DNA of 64,000 nt from Hsuehochloa calcarea (taxonomy: Eukaryota > Streptophyta > Magnoliopsida > Poales > Poaceae): positions 19,206,915 through 19,270,914 of the forward strand of contig CM070606.1 in the NCBI GenBank assembly GCA_036346395.1. Reading direction: 5' to 3'. The translations under genes were made by a program, and so were the position numbers. Positions 12,215 to 22,916 of the stretch are shown here, piece by piece. The notes beneath the pieces were generated by a model. That model made no database searches. It was given only the letters and a program-made list of their open reading frames with translations, and was not told where the DNA came from. Numbering within the stretch: the stretch's first letter is position 1; each line of letters opens with the position of its first letter.

Positions 12215-12216
<2 letters not shown>
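8030..12216 (-). mobile_element. Decayed Ty3/gypsy solo LTR, minus orientation
   Basis: Read on the minus strand the segment starts at about 12215 with TAACGTCCCCAAAATCC, like the TGTAACATCCC start of gypsy-1 LTRs. It passes through a GC-richer promoter-like zone (11785-10745), long AT-rich DNA, and at 8890-8835 the module CTCTGCAGAG, CTATTCGAATAG and TGTCC..GGACA that is also found in gypsy-1 and gypsy-2 LTRs. No gag or pol follows, so it is most simply a solo LTR. The 3' edge near 8030 is a guess and no target duplication was identified. It lies about 0.85 kb beyond the stop codon of the ankyrin gene, in the same orientation. Confidence 0.65.

Positions 12217-12251
<35 letters not shown>
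12217..12251. repeat. (CT)n microsatellite
   Basis: About 35 bases of uninterrupted CT dinucleotide, starting exactly at the outer edge of the solo LTR. Confidence 0.95.
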
Positions 12252-12254
<3 letters not shown>

Positions 12255-12539
12255 TGCCAATTGTTTTGCAGCTATTTTGTGATTGATCTTGTGTTACGGT
12301 TTCTTGAAAGGGATAAATTACGTCTCCACAAGCCACAAAGGCGATTGATCAGCTAGGCTAGCGTGCGGTCCCTTTGCGTTATCGTGGTTGTGGCCTCCAA
12401 TGCATCATGCATGTACGTACATGAAGCCTTCCGTACACTATCAAGTACAAGATTCACTTTTATAGGCTTACAGCCAATGCAGCCATGCTACCCTATCATC
12501 GGAAGACAGCAGACTGTACCGCTGCACTGGAGTGGCCGG
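12252..12539. other. Unassigned DNA
   Basis: No gene or repeat recognised between the CT tract and the presumed 3' UTR. Confidence 0.4.
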
Positions 12540-13062
12540 GCCTCAAAACGCAGGCAGCAGGCCAACAATACACCAGACGTACAAGAATGATTCCGGCAAC
12601 CAGAAAAAATAGCAAAACATACAGAAACATGACATTGATATGCTTGAAATGAACTGTGCAATTCCCCATCGCAAAATTCGTACCAACCTAGCATGCAGAA
12701 ACATGGCATTGAAGGTTGGCACAGTAAAGATGCAAAGATGCTGGCAACAACTTGAAAACACCACAACATCAGCGACATGAGAAGACATCACGGTCAAAAT
12801 CTACCAGTAAGGCAGCAGCAATAGTAATTGGGATTGAAATGATTTGGGTTAAAACGAAAGAATGTTGCGAGAAATCTTTGTCACATCCAAACTAGACAAG
12901 CTGTTGTTTCTTGACACTCAACATCGGTCACCCGAAACCCGCCAAAATCTTCAGATCTCCCACTCATCCTATCTGTTAGATCAGAGGATATCACCGAGTA
13001 TTGCTCTTTTTAATGATTTCTGGGTCGTCCACAGCATATCTCAAACCACCAATGCTATCTAT
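12540..13062 (-). other. Presumed 3' UTR of the ankyrin gene
   Basis: T-rich on the minus strand directly after the stop codon, of ordinary plant 3' UTR length and without a conserved frame. The polyadenylation site cannot be placed from sequence alone. Confidence 0.35.
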
Positions 13063-16000
13063 CTATGTCGCGTTTCTGCTTTTCTTCGACTTGTTCTTGT
13101 TTCCTTGTGTCTTCTTTTTCTTCTCTTCTGGTGTCGTCCAGACGTAATCAGCAGGAATGGCAAATGGGTCCTGGATGTCCTCCACACGGCTGCTGGGACC
13201 TGGCGCCGTTGACAAGTTCTGGCGGTATGGAGCCTTGATCCACTGGATCCAGGAGCTTGAAGATGACTGTGCTGCTGGGCTCTTGCTATTGTCAGGGCTG
13301 GCAGGAGGCGTGGTGAATTCCTCTAATGGCTGTAGCTCTTCAAACTTCGTGAATGTCACAAGCACCCTGATTGTAGGTACAACTGGAATAGCCACCTGAG
13401 ATAAATAACTTTTTAATGACTTGCCAATTCATCACACTGACAAACCAACAATACTAATTCAACAAAGAGCAACAACAGACAGAACATTAACCATATTATT
13501 CGTTTCGTTTAACATTAACCATCGTCATTGGATCTGTCAATAAAAGTGTTAACCTCAACACTATCAGATCACATATCGTCATGTATCAAGAATAGATGAT
13601 GATTGTTGAATGCAAACTTCACCGGGAAAATATATCCGAAAGAACTATGCATCTGACATAAGCATAGATTTATAAAGTTGATGTATGGCGCTCTTTTGGT
13701 AAAAGAAATACGAAACTATCAGATCATGAAACTACAATATGTCCAAAAGAACTATGAAACTGAATCTAGAACGAGAAAATGGTGAGTGCTTAGCAAGATT
13801 CAAGAAATCGCCTCTAGGCGCCGTCTAGAAGTCGGCGGAGCCGCCGCCGCGACTTTGCCGAAGTCGGCGGGCTGCCTAGGACCGGCTAGGCGGTCCATGG
13901 TGGCGCTAGGCGAGGTGGGTTCCGGCCGCATAGGGTTCCGGCCATTACGCGGTGGTTCATCGACCTCGCCGCCTACGAATCGACCCCGGTGAGGAGGGAG
14001 AGGAAGGGGGCAGGAGAGGGGGCAGAGGATCTGACACCTTAATCACCACCGTCGTCGCCACTGCTAGGTCATAGACTCGTAGTTGCCGTCGCCGCCACTC
14101 CGGACCTCGCTTGTCTTCATCACCGGACCTCGCCCCATCACGCCTGGAGAGGGACAGGGAGAGAGAGGAAGAGGGGCGGTCGGATCCGGAGAGGGAGAAG
14201 GAGAGTGAGAGGCGTGCGAGCGGCGAGGCGAGAGAGAGAGAGAAACCTGTTGAGAGAGAGGAGAGAGTTGCCTTTGTGAGAAAGTCGTGAGGAGAGAGCA
14301 CGACTCAACGCCTCGTAGAGGATAAGAAAACCGGAAAAACCGGCTGGAATTTTGAATTGACGAATTTTGAATGAGAAAGTGTTTTATGAAGTGCATATTT
14401 AACTCATACAATACGTAATTTAGCATATTTAGCTCATACAATACGTACTCTAGCATATTTAGCTCATACAACACGTAATCTAACATATTTAGATCATATG
14501 AAGTGCAAACTGGCCAAAAACAATAATTCAAGCATATTTAACTCATACAATACGTAATCTAGTACAAAATAGGCCTAAACCAACCTAGAAAGTGACGAGA
14601 GAGTTAAAAATTCAAATTTGAAATCAAATTTTTCCGAGCGCGTTATTGTTCACTTGGTCGGCAAACAAACCGCGATAAAAGGCGGGATATTTTCCTGACG
14701 AGCAGCTCGGGTTGGGCAGCCGATTAGGTGAGATGGGCCGATGGATTGATTTTAAGCCCATTAAGAATAGTATCATTTGTGAATTTTGTTTTGCCCTACA
14801 TCCTCTGCACTGCACTATACTGTAGCTAGTCGGCCACCTAGGCGGCCTAGGCGCTAGGCGCTGGGCCACCGCCCGACTAGCACCTTCTTGAACCCTGGTG
14901 CTTAGACATTCAATATTGGAGAAGAGATTTGATAAAATCAGCAATACAGATATAAACTCACAGCAAAATATACAATAGTTAGTTCTGTCAACTTTACACA
15001 ACAAAATTGGATCAAAGGGGGACAAAACTCTATTTGGTGAGGCATCAGTTGCTTCTATGAGATCTCATCTAGTCAAGCCGATTGAGAATAGTTACAACTA
15101 CCAGCCTGAAGTGCCCATCCAAGTTTTGTGGTTAAAATAACAGTATCATGAGCGGTATAAAAAAATACAGGCTGCCCAATATTCTCCACCATTGTTCTCT
15201 TGAATAGCATGTCAGAAGGTTAACAACCCAAAAGATAAAATATATATACAGATAGAGCAAACCTAAACGCACAAGGCTGTCGAAAGGAGATGTAAGTAAA
15301 TAGATAATGATATGTACATGCAGCATGGTACTTTTTATTTTTATTAGGTTTTGCAATCGCTCACTTGAGTCAGTGGTATTACGATAGATTTCAAGGCTTA
15401 AAGCAAACAATTGAGTTAATTGACCCAGAATGTTATCTAGGTTGAATCACACAAAGCACAACCTACAATGGCCAGTAAGTACCAGATTATGCCTATGATA
15501 TGAAATGCACCAGAGCCTACTTGATTGATGCAAAGTTTGTCTTGTGATCACCCAACTTGTTGGAAGTCTTTGGTTACAGATATTAGGTAATACACTCAAA
15601 AACCATTTAGATTCTAAAACAGATTGTATTCTTATGTTGAAACTGGAACTGGGACTAAATCTCTCATTAAAAGGAGGAACAGGAACTTAATATAGTCCTC
15701 AACAATGGCATTACACTAACTTTCAATCTATAACTCCAGAACTTGACCTGCAGTGGAATGGGCGAGTCATCTTCCTCCCAGGCCACCAATCTTTATTGGC
15801 TCAATGGTAGGAATAAATGTATATTCTAATTCACTGATCCTTAGATGCTTATGATGGTAGGATAGGAATAAACGTATCAGTCACAAACACCACACATTGT
15901 TACTTGCTTCAGTAGACAGTAGTATACTTCAGCGAGCTAGCAACAACTTGATATATTTATCCTATTAAAAGTGTTCTGTGGTAACTTCAGAAAGCAGAAG

Positions 16001-17099
16001 CATATGTGCCAAAAGTTGATTTTTAATATCTAATTTGGCATGAACACAAGGCGGACAGCATGATAACAAAAGCATGATCTATTTATCCAACTGTACAAGT
16101 ATATATTTAGCTTTTTTAGTCCTAAGAATGATGAAAAACTTGCACATAATGCTGTCCACTCAGACATTCAAATAACCCGACTACGAAATTCATAATATGA
16201 TAACATCAACAACAATAAATAACAATAATAATCATGTTGAATCATTATTGGTGAATAGCAGGAAATGTTATCAGTTCTTTGATCAACACGTCCAAATAGA
16301 TGTACTAACAATCTGACTTCCGCAGTGTAGAGCATCATATTAACTAGCCATGTTGTGGGTGGCTGCAGTCTGTAGCTATCAGAAAGGGACACAAACATCT
16401 AACAATTTGATCCTTAGACTTCCAAGTGACAAACTGGTAGTTGCTTCGCATGTCCTCAGTAAAAAAAAAGGAAAAGGGGTTGATAGAATATGATATACGA
16501 TATAGATTCATTGAAGTCAGCAATGACAAGCATCTACAAAAACAGAGACAAATAAATCTACCTTGCTACATACTTTATGCTAGTCTATTACCATCCAGAT
16601 TGTTTGCATGGTTCAGTGACTTCAGTCCCATGTTCATCCAAAATAAGTTATGCTCAATGCTCATAATGATATTATTTTCTTTCAAAATGCAGGATATGAG
16701 TATCAAGAAAGAACAGACATACAGGAGGGAAAGGAATAAGACCTTTCTTGGAATTCATGCATAAGTCTCTCTTGGAAATTTCATGCATAAGTCTCTCTTG
16801 GAAATTTCATGCATACACTCTTGGAATTCATTTCAGAGTTAAATAGCTATGTTTGATACATGGTGTGGCATCTATTCAAACACCAAATAATCATTTCCTT
16901 TGCTATTAACTTATCACCAATGCCTCAATGTACCAACAGTACCAACTATATCCAGTGCAAAGTGCCAATAAGGACTCTGATTTTTTTAAATAAAAAAAAA
17001 GAAGAAAAAAAGAGAGTCTATGAAGTGGTGTATACCTGAATAATAAAGATACGTGTATGAATATGTTAACTACTGTCAGGTGTTTCTCTAATAATTCTA

Positions 17100-17137
<38 letters not shown>

Positions 17138-19137
17138 GAGTATATCAAATTCTTTTAGGTGGTATATCAGAGATGAGAGTAACTACACCCGGGAGTATAA
17201 AGTATTAATCCTCTATATATATATATATATATTGAAACATGCAACCTGTAATAAATTTATATGCTGGTGATTTTTCTGAAATATCAAAAGTGTGTCACTT
17301 TAAGTGACACAGCATGAAGGGGTTGCAAAATTTACAAATAACTAGAACCACATAGTAACACTAAAGAGTATTGAACTAACAATCAAACAACCACACAAGT
17401 ACTGTAGCTTTGGCAAGTGGCAACCAATAATAAACAGTACAATTGCTCTAAAAACGAATTGCAGTCAAGATATTGCATCACAAAACAATTATTTTGGGCC
17501 CATACCTTGACTGGAAAAGTTCCTGGAGGCAGTTTTGTTGTCAGTAGATCCCTCAAACGACGGATCGCTTTCACCTTGTTTGCAAGAATATCAAGAAGCG
17601 GCAAGAGCTCCTCAGTCCGAAGAGGAAAGTTAGGAGAAAGCCAAAGAACAGGCCTTAGACCTTTCTTATACTCGCTTTCTTTGCTACTTTCTTTGCGCCT
17701 ATGCCCACTCTCTGAAGAAGCAGCAGGTTTCCGGTAATCCCTTTCCTTGCCCCTTCTGTTTTCATCCCCTCTTACTACATCTACTGAATGCCTTCCTGGT
17801 CTAGTTTGTACATTTGATGGAGATTCAACGAGGAGCTCGCTCACCTTCTCATCTACACAGAGCGAACTCCTTGGAGGTGCCATCTTATTTGTCCCGTCCT
17901 GTTTGCTACTCTGATCCTTCTTTCCCCAATTACTAAACCAACCTTTCCTTTCATGCTTACTCTCCCCATTTCCAGAAATGCTCAAATCCTCAATTGGTAT
18001 CTCCCTCTCCCTTGGCTCAAAGCAACTATGTCGGGGACCTACGAATGTGTCGGACTGACCTTCACCACCAGCATCTGGAGAATCGATCTTAAGCGCAGCT
18101 TCCAACTGCTTCTTCTCCTCCTCAGTCAGAACATCATCGAATCCCTCACTCTCAGTGTCATTCTCATTGCAATCTGAAAAGAATTCCTCATCCGTCATCG
18201 CACCAGGGACCCTCCTTGACTTCACACTCACCATCACGTGGTGCATGTCATACACCTTGGCCTTCCATGGGCCAACCGCCTCTGCCCTTTCCTGCCGCCG
18301 CCATGTGAACTGGGGAAGCAACACCGCTTGCGTGACGTCTATGCCTGGACGGAAGATATTCGTCTGCGACATCGCGGTAACCTCCTGCTGGACCTCTGCC
18401 TCCGAGGCCGGCGCGCCGGCCCCCTCCAGCGCGTTCATCACCTCCTTATCCTTGTGGTTAATCATGCACAGTGACCCAGGCGGCACCTTGCCGTCCTCCG
18501 AGCCCTCCCCAAGAAACAGTATGGTCTGGTCAGAGCGCTGGATCTTGAACCCATCAAAGCCGGCGAGCGTCATGTCGGCGCGGAGGTTGGAGCCGCGCTT
18601 CCAGACCCTGTATGTGTCGGAGGGCGCGATTCGGGAGATGAAAGGGATGACGGAGCTCTCGAAGTGGAATGTGATCTCCATGTAGAAGTCCCGCATCCGG
18701 CGCATGGCGGCGACGACGCGGGGCAGGCGGCGGCACCACTTGGCCCAGGCGAGGGGCTGGTAGTGGCGCACGATGACGCGGGCTAGCGCCTCCTCGCGGG
18801 CGCAGATGGCCTCCTGGAGCGCGCTCCAGCCCTGATCGTTCTGCAGGCTCCAGTCGGCGCCCGCCGCCATGAGCATCTCGGCCGCCGCAGCGTCGCCAAG
18901 GCGGACGGCGAGGTGGAGCGGGGTCTCGCGCCCGGGGATGTCGCGGCGGTCGATGACGGCCGAAACGGCGTCAGCGCGTGCCTCCTCAGCGACGGAGTCC
19001 GCCTCCGTCCGGATCTCCTCGGGCTTCCGCGCCCGCGGGAGCGCGTCCAGCACGCGGCGCAGGGCGGCGTGGTCCCGCGTCGCCACTGCGTGGTGCGCCG
19101 GGCTGTGCGCGTACCTAGCCGCGTCAACGCCGGCCAT
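13063..19137 (-). CDS. ANKRD13-like ankyrin repeat / GPCR-chaperone domain protein, two coding exons
   Basis: Coding exons are 19137-17506 (544 codons) and 13395-13063 (110 codons plus stop), giving 654 residues. The donor is AAG|GTATGG at 17506/17505 and the acceptor is CTCAG|GTGGC at 13396/13395; the junction is phase 0 and joins FPVK to VAIPVVPTIRVLV. Ankyrin repeats lie at about residues 11-34, 70-101 (TPLHLAVRLGD) and 103-126. The GPCR-chaperone (ANKRD13) domain starts near 151 (FYMEITFHFESSVIPF) and runs across the junction to about 568. Between its parts is an acidic, charged, Ser-rich linker with EEEKKQLEAAL, resembling a ubiquitin-interacting motif. The C terminus is Lys-rich. Animal ANKRD13 proteins act in endosomal sorting of ubiquitinated cargo and ER chaperoning of receptors; the plant role is not established. 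I chose MAGVDAARYAHSP because family members start there; an in-frame ATG at 19281 would add 48 residues. The frame is intact, unlike everything around it. Confidence 0.92.
13786..13793. repeat. Target site duplication of intronic hAT, left copy
   Basis: GTGCTTAG before the element, repeated exactly at 14898-14905. Confidence 0.85.
13794..14897. mobile_element. Non-autonomous hAT element in intron
   Basis: 1104 bp, beginning CAAGATTCAAGAA and ending TTCTTGAACCCTG, imperfect inverted termini flanked by an exact 8-bp duplication GTGCTTAG. Near both ends are GGCGCCTAGGCGG-like motifs in opposite orientation. The interior has a GC-rich half (13840-14300), a 30-bp tandem repeat (14392-14561) and no transposase. 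Its terminal sequence differs from hAT-1, so it belongs to another hAT family and would need a foreign transposase. Confidence 0.82.
14392..14561. repeat. 30-bp minisatellite inside intronic hAT
   Basis: Units of GCATATTTA(A/G)CTCATACAA and ACGTAATCT occur at about 14393, 14423 and 14453, then a partial unit, a 30-base interruption, and one more unit at 14530-14561. The unit is a multiple of three, so a ten-residue repeat stays open on the minus strand; there is no sign that it is translated. Confidence 0.88.
14898..14905. repeat. Target site duplication of intronic hAT, right copy
   Basis: GTGCTTAG, identical to 13786-13793. Confidence 0.85.
16748..16830. repeat. 26-bp tandem repeat in intron
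   Basis: About three copies of TTGGAAATTTCATGC followed by ATAAGTCTCTC; the first copy lacks two bases and the last is degenerate. Confidence 0.85.
17105..17231. mobile_element. Short TA-flanked MITE, Micron-like, in intron
   Basis: A 78-base body (17135-17212) lies between two (TA)n tracts. Its reverse complement matches the first 78 bases of the larger TA-flanked insertion at 21147-21351 (shared GTGTAGTTACTC and GATATACCAC). Elements that sit inside (TA)n and carry TA ends are known in rice as Micron; I assign this by analogy and have not compared sequences. Confidence 0.6.
17292..17310. repeat. 19-base perfect palindrome
   Basis: GTGTCACTT and AAGTGACAC separated by one T. It lies about 180 bases inside the intron from the donor side. 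It may be chance or a footprint. Confidence 0.6.
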
Positions 19138-19440
19138 CTGCCTCCACCGCCGGCGCTTCTCCGGAGAATCCAAGAAACGCCTCGCCTTCTCGCCCTGATC
19201 AGTAACAGCGGCAGAAAGAAGCCAAGAATTGAGCGTAATGGAAGGGGAAGAGCAAGAATCCAAGGAGAAGAAGTGCTTCATTTCTTGCTCACCAGTTGCC
19301 CCCCAATCTTGGGGATTATTGTTCTTCTTGCTTCTTGGCCTCTTGGGTTCTCTCTCCTCTTCTCTTCTCTTCTCTCTCCTATCTTGGTTCTGTTGTATTA
19401 CTCCCTCTGTCTTCTCTCTAGACCCAGGCTAGAGTAGAGC
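19138..19440 (-). promoter_or_regulatory. 5' leader of the ankyrin gene
   Basis: Upstream of the chosen ATG the sense strand is strongly purine-rich (GAGA/GAAGAG runs at 19345-19400), a common feature of plant 5' UTRs and core promoters. It contains an in-frame ATG at 19281 with no stop before 19137. No convincing TATA box was seen; a GA-rich TATA-less promoter is possible. Confidence 0.45.
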
Positions 19441-19696
19441 CTCCTCTCATGATGGTTTGCCCAGGAATAGGGGAAAAGTATTGGAATCTAGAGAGAGACA
19501 TGAGAGAGATGGACAGCCGCACAGCCTTGCAAGGGAGGTGGGATTGAAAAGTGAATAAGAGAGAAGGGGGGAAGAACTTTGGGTTTTTTCCCTCCCTTCT
19601 CTCCCCCAATTTCTTCTGTTATTTTTCTAAAGAAAAAAAATTTGGTTTGCAATTTGGGTTGCATACTTGCACGATGCAACGGTGTTGTGATTTTTT
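19441..19696. other. Gene-proximal upstream DNA
   Basis: Runs from the presumed leader to the first unit of the tandem array. It contains oligo-A/T tracts and no recognisable gene. Confidence 0.4.
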
Positions 19697-21087
19697 ATGC
19701 TACTGTTTACTTTTTAAAATTGTTCATTTTTAAACCTTTAGTAAGCGGCCATTTGCGACCGATCGAAATGTTGAGAACTAGTTGAATGCTAAATTTGATG
19801 GGATTCTTTTGATTTGTACGGCTATGATGCATGATGCTGGGACTAAGCAGGTGGTTTGGTTTTTTTAGTGCACTTCAAATAGGTTCTTCAATAGAAGTTT
19901 TAAAAAATAAAGTGAGTAATTACAAATCTTATGAAGCAGAATACATATGTTAAATTTAAAATAGAAAAAGAAAGATCATTGTGAAAATTGTTCTTTTTTA
20001 CTACGAAAATAAGAAAATTGCTAACTATACCGAACATGAACTCCACCAGATACCTACCCATGGTTTTCTTAAAACCCATAACAGTTTTGAGAAACTTTTG
20101 TGTGTATTACTAGCCTTTGCCGGCTTTTGTAATATGCAAAATTTCGAAGATAAACCTTCTAGGCACGACAAAACAAAAGGCACAAACTTTTGGTTCAAAA
20201 CCGTCAAAATCTATCCCTCCATACTTTGCTAAAGTATTTCATTATTTTGCAGTGCACAATCGTCTACCGTAGCATAATAATAGCTAGTGATTTTGAAAGA
20301 GAATTATATATATTATATACAAAAATACAACAATTGAGATGCAAGACAGAATCAGTGTATAAATCTTACAAAAAAACATTTTAAACATCAAATTTGACAC
20401 ATTTTATTTAGTGATAAAGTCGATAATGATCTCTAAAAACATGCATATAATTCCTGATAAAGGAGATGCCCAATCTAGTGCTTTCATGTAAACAAGGGAA
20501 AAAATAAATTGTTCTTTTTTATGTTACAGTTTATTTTTAAAAATTGTTCATTTTTTAAACATTTATTAATAGGTCATTTGTGATCGGTCGAAATGTTGAG
20601 AACTAGTTGAATGCTGAATTTGATGGGATTCTTTGGATTTGTACGGTGTATGATGCATGACGCTGGGACTAAGCAGGTGGTCCTTTTCAAGTGCACTTCA
20701 AATAGGTTCTTCAATAGAAGAATTTAAAAATAAAGTAAGCAATTACAGATCTTATGAAGCAGAATTCATAGGTTAAATTGAAAATAGTAAAAGAAAGATC
20801 ATCATGAAAATTGTTCTTTTTAATACGAAAATATGAAAATTGCTAACTATACCGAACATGAACTCCACGAGACACCTACCCATGGTTTTCTTAAAACCCA
20901 AAACAGTTTTGAGAAACTTTTGTGTGTATTACTAGCCTTTGCTGGCTTTTGTAATGTGCAAAATTTCAAAGATAAAGCTTGGGTTCAAAACCGTCAAAAT
21001 CTATCCCTCCATACTTTGCAAAAGCAGCGCATTATTTTGTAGTGCACAATCGTCTACCGTATCATAATAATAGTCAGTGATTTTGAA

Positions 21088-21092
<5 letters not shown>

Positions 21093-21148
<56 letters not shown>

Positions 21149-21365
21149 ATAAATACTTTCTACTCAGGGTGTAGTTACTCCCACTCACGATATACCACTT
21201 AAAAGAACTTGACATACTCCTTTATCACTTTGGGTATACTCATATACTAATTATAAGATATTCCAATGCGAACCACATAAAAAATTTGTAAGAAAGTCCT
21301 TAGTTTTTAGCATATTTTGTAAATACCTTCATATTTGCACTAAAAACATTATAAATATATATATA
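21093..21365. mobile_element. TA-flanked MITE in array unit 2, Micron-like
   Basis: A (TA)n tract of about 54 bases, a 205-base body (21147-21351) and a shorter right TA tract. The other four array units have an uninterrupted ATTATATATATTATATAC at the same point, so they show the empty site and define this as an insertion into a TA run. The body has no coding capacity and its left 78 bases match the inverted copy in the intron at 17135-17212. Confidence 0.72.
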
Positions 21366-22695
21366 ATACAATAATACAACAATTGAGATGCGAGAGAGAA
21401 TCAGTGTATAAATCTTACAAAAAAAACATTATACACATCAAATTTGACAAATTTTATTTAGTGATCAAGTCGATAATGATCTCTAAAAACATGCATATAA
21501 TTCCTGATAAAGGAGATGCCCAATCTAGTGCTTTCATGTAAAAAGGAAAAAAAAATAAATTGTTCTTTTTTATGTTACTGTTTATTTTTTATAATTGTTC
21601 ATTTTTTAAACCTTTATTAATCGGTCATTTGCGACCGGTCGAAATGTTGAGAACTAGTTGAATGCTGAATTTGATGGGATTCTTTGCATTTGTACGGTGT
21701 ATGATGCATGACACTGGGACTAAGCAGGTGGTCCTTTTCAAGTGCACTTCAAATACGTTCTTCAATAGAAGTTTTAAAAAATAAAGTAAGTAATTACATA
21801 TCTTATGAAGCGGAATTCATAGGTTAAATTGAAAATAGTAAAAGAAAGATCATCGTAAAAATTGTTCTTTTTATTACAAAAATATGAAAATTGCGAACTA
21901 TAATGAACATGAACTCCACGAGATACCTACCCATGGTTTTCTTAAAGCCCATAACAGTTTTGAGAAACTTTTGTGTGTATTACTAGCCTTTGCCGGCTTT
22001 TGTAATGTGCAAAATTTTAAAGATAAACCTTCTAGGCACGACAAAACAAAAGGCACAAACTTTTTATTCAAAACCGTCAAAATCTATCCCTCCATACTTT
22101 GCAAAAGAAGCACATTATTTTGTAGTGCACAATCGCCTACCATAGCATAATAATAGTAAGTGATTTTGAAAGAGAATTATATATTATATACTATAATGCA
22201 ACAATTGAGATGCGAGAGAATCGGTGTATAAATCTTACAAAAACATTTTAAACATCAAATTTGACAAATTTTATTTAGTGATCAAGTCGATAATGATCTC
22301 TAAAAACATGCATATAATTCCTGATAAAGGAGATGCCCAACCTAATGCTTTCATCTAAAAAAGGAGAAAAATAAATTGTTCTTTTTTATGTTACTATTTA
22401 TTTTTTAAAATTGTTCATTTTGTAAACCTTTATTAATCGGTCATTTGCGATCGGTCGAAATGTTGAGAACTAGTTGAATCTTTGAATTTGATGGGATTCT
22501 TTGGATTTGTCACGATTGTATGATGCATGATTTGGGACTAAGCGGTGGTCCTTTTCAATTGCACTTCAAATAGGTTCTTCAATAGATGTGTTTTAAAAAT
22601 GAAGTAAGTAATTACAGATCTTATGAAGCAGAATTCATAGGTTAAATTGAAAATAGTAAAAGAAAGATCTTCGTGAAAATTATTCTTTTTACTCG

Positions 22696-22916
22696 TGTCG
22701 TAGGGGTGGCCCCAGCCACAGCGCCTAAGCGGCGATCGTCGAGAACCAGAGATGCGGCCGGGTGAAGCCTCTGGGTGAACAGAGGCCTCCCAGGCCCCGG
22801 CTCCCAGCGAGGCCCGGGCAGCAGGACCTCGGGCCACCTCGAGGGTGGACAGGCTTCCCAGAAGGGCCGAAGCCCAGCGAGGCCGGGCAGTGAGGACCCA
22901 GGCGCCTCGGGGTGAA
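22696..22916 (+). repeat. Outer element 5' LTR, truncated by gypsy-1
   Basis: Matches the first part of the 3' LTR at 38611 onward (TAGGGGTGGCCCC, CCGGGTGAAGCCTC, GAGGCCTCCCAG, CCTCGAGGGTG), then stops at GGTGAA where the gypsy-1 LTR begins with TGTAACATCCC. Confidence 0.8.

Larger units (their letters stand above)
13396..17505 (-). other. 4.1-kb intron of the ankyrin gene
   Basis: Bounded by GT (17505-17504) and AG (13397-13396) on the minus strand. Reading on from exon 1 gives 40 residues unlike the family before a stop, while exon 2 restores the conserved domain. The intron contains a non-autonomous hAT element (13794-14897), a 26-bp tandem repeat (16748-16830) and a TA-flanked MITE (17105-17231). 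The rest, mainly 14906-16747, is AT-rich without recognisable genes. Confidence 0.88.

Noticed and set aside
17383..17505. Continuation of the ankyrin exon 1 frame by 40 residues
   Set aside because: It follows a good GT donor, does not resemble the family, and the conserved continuation is found in the exon at 13395-13063.
18155..18685. A 176-codon plus-strand frame
   Set aside because: Antisense shadow of the ankyrin gene's first exon.
20025..20207. Antisense 60-codon frame repeated in several array units
   Set aside because: It overlaps a sense frame over the same conserved bases and is lost in other units, so repeat similarity alone explains it.
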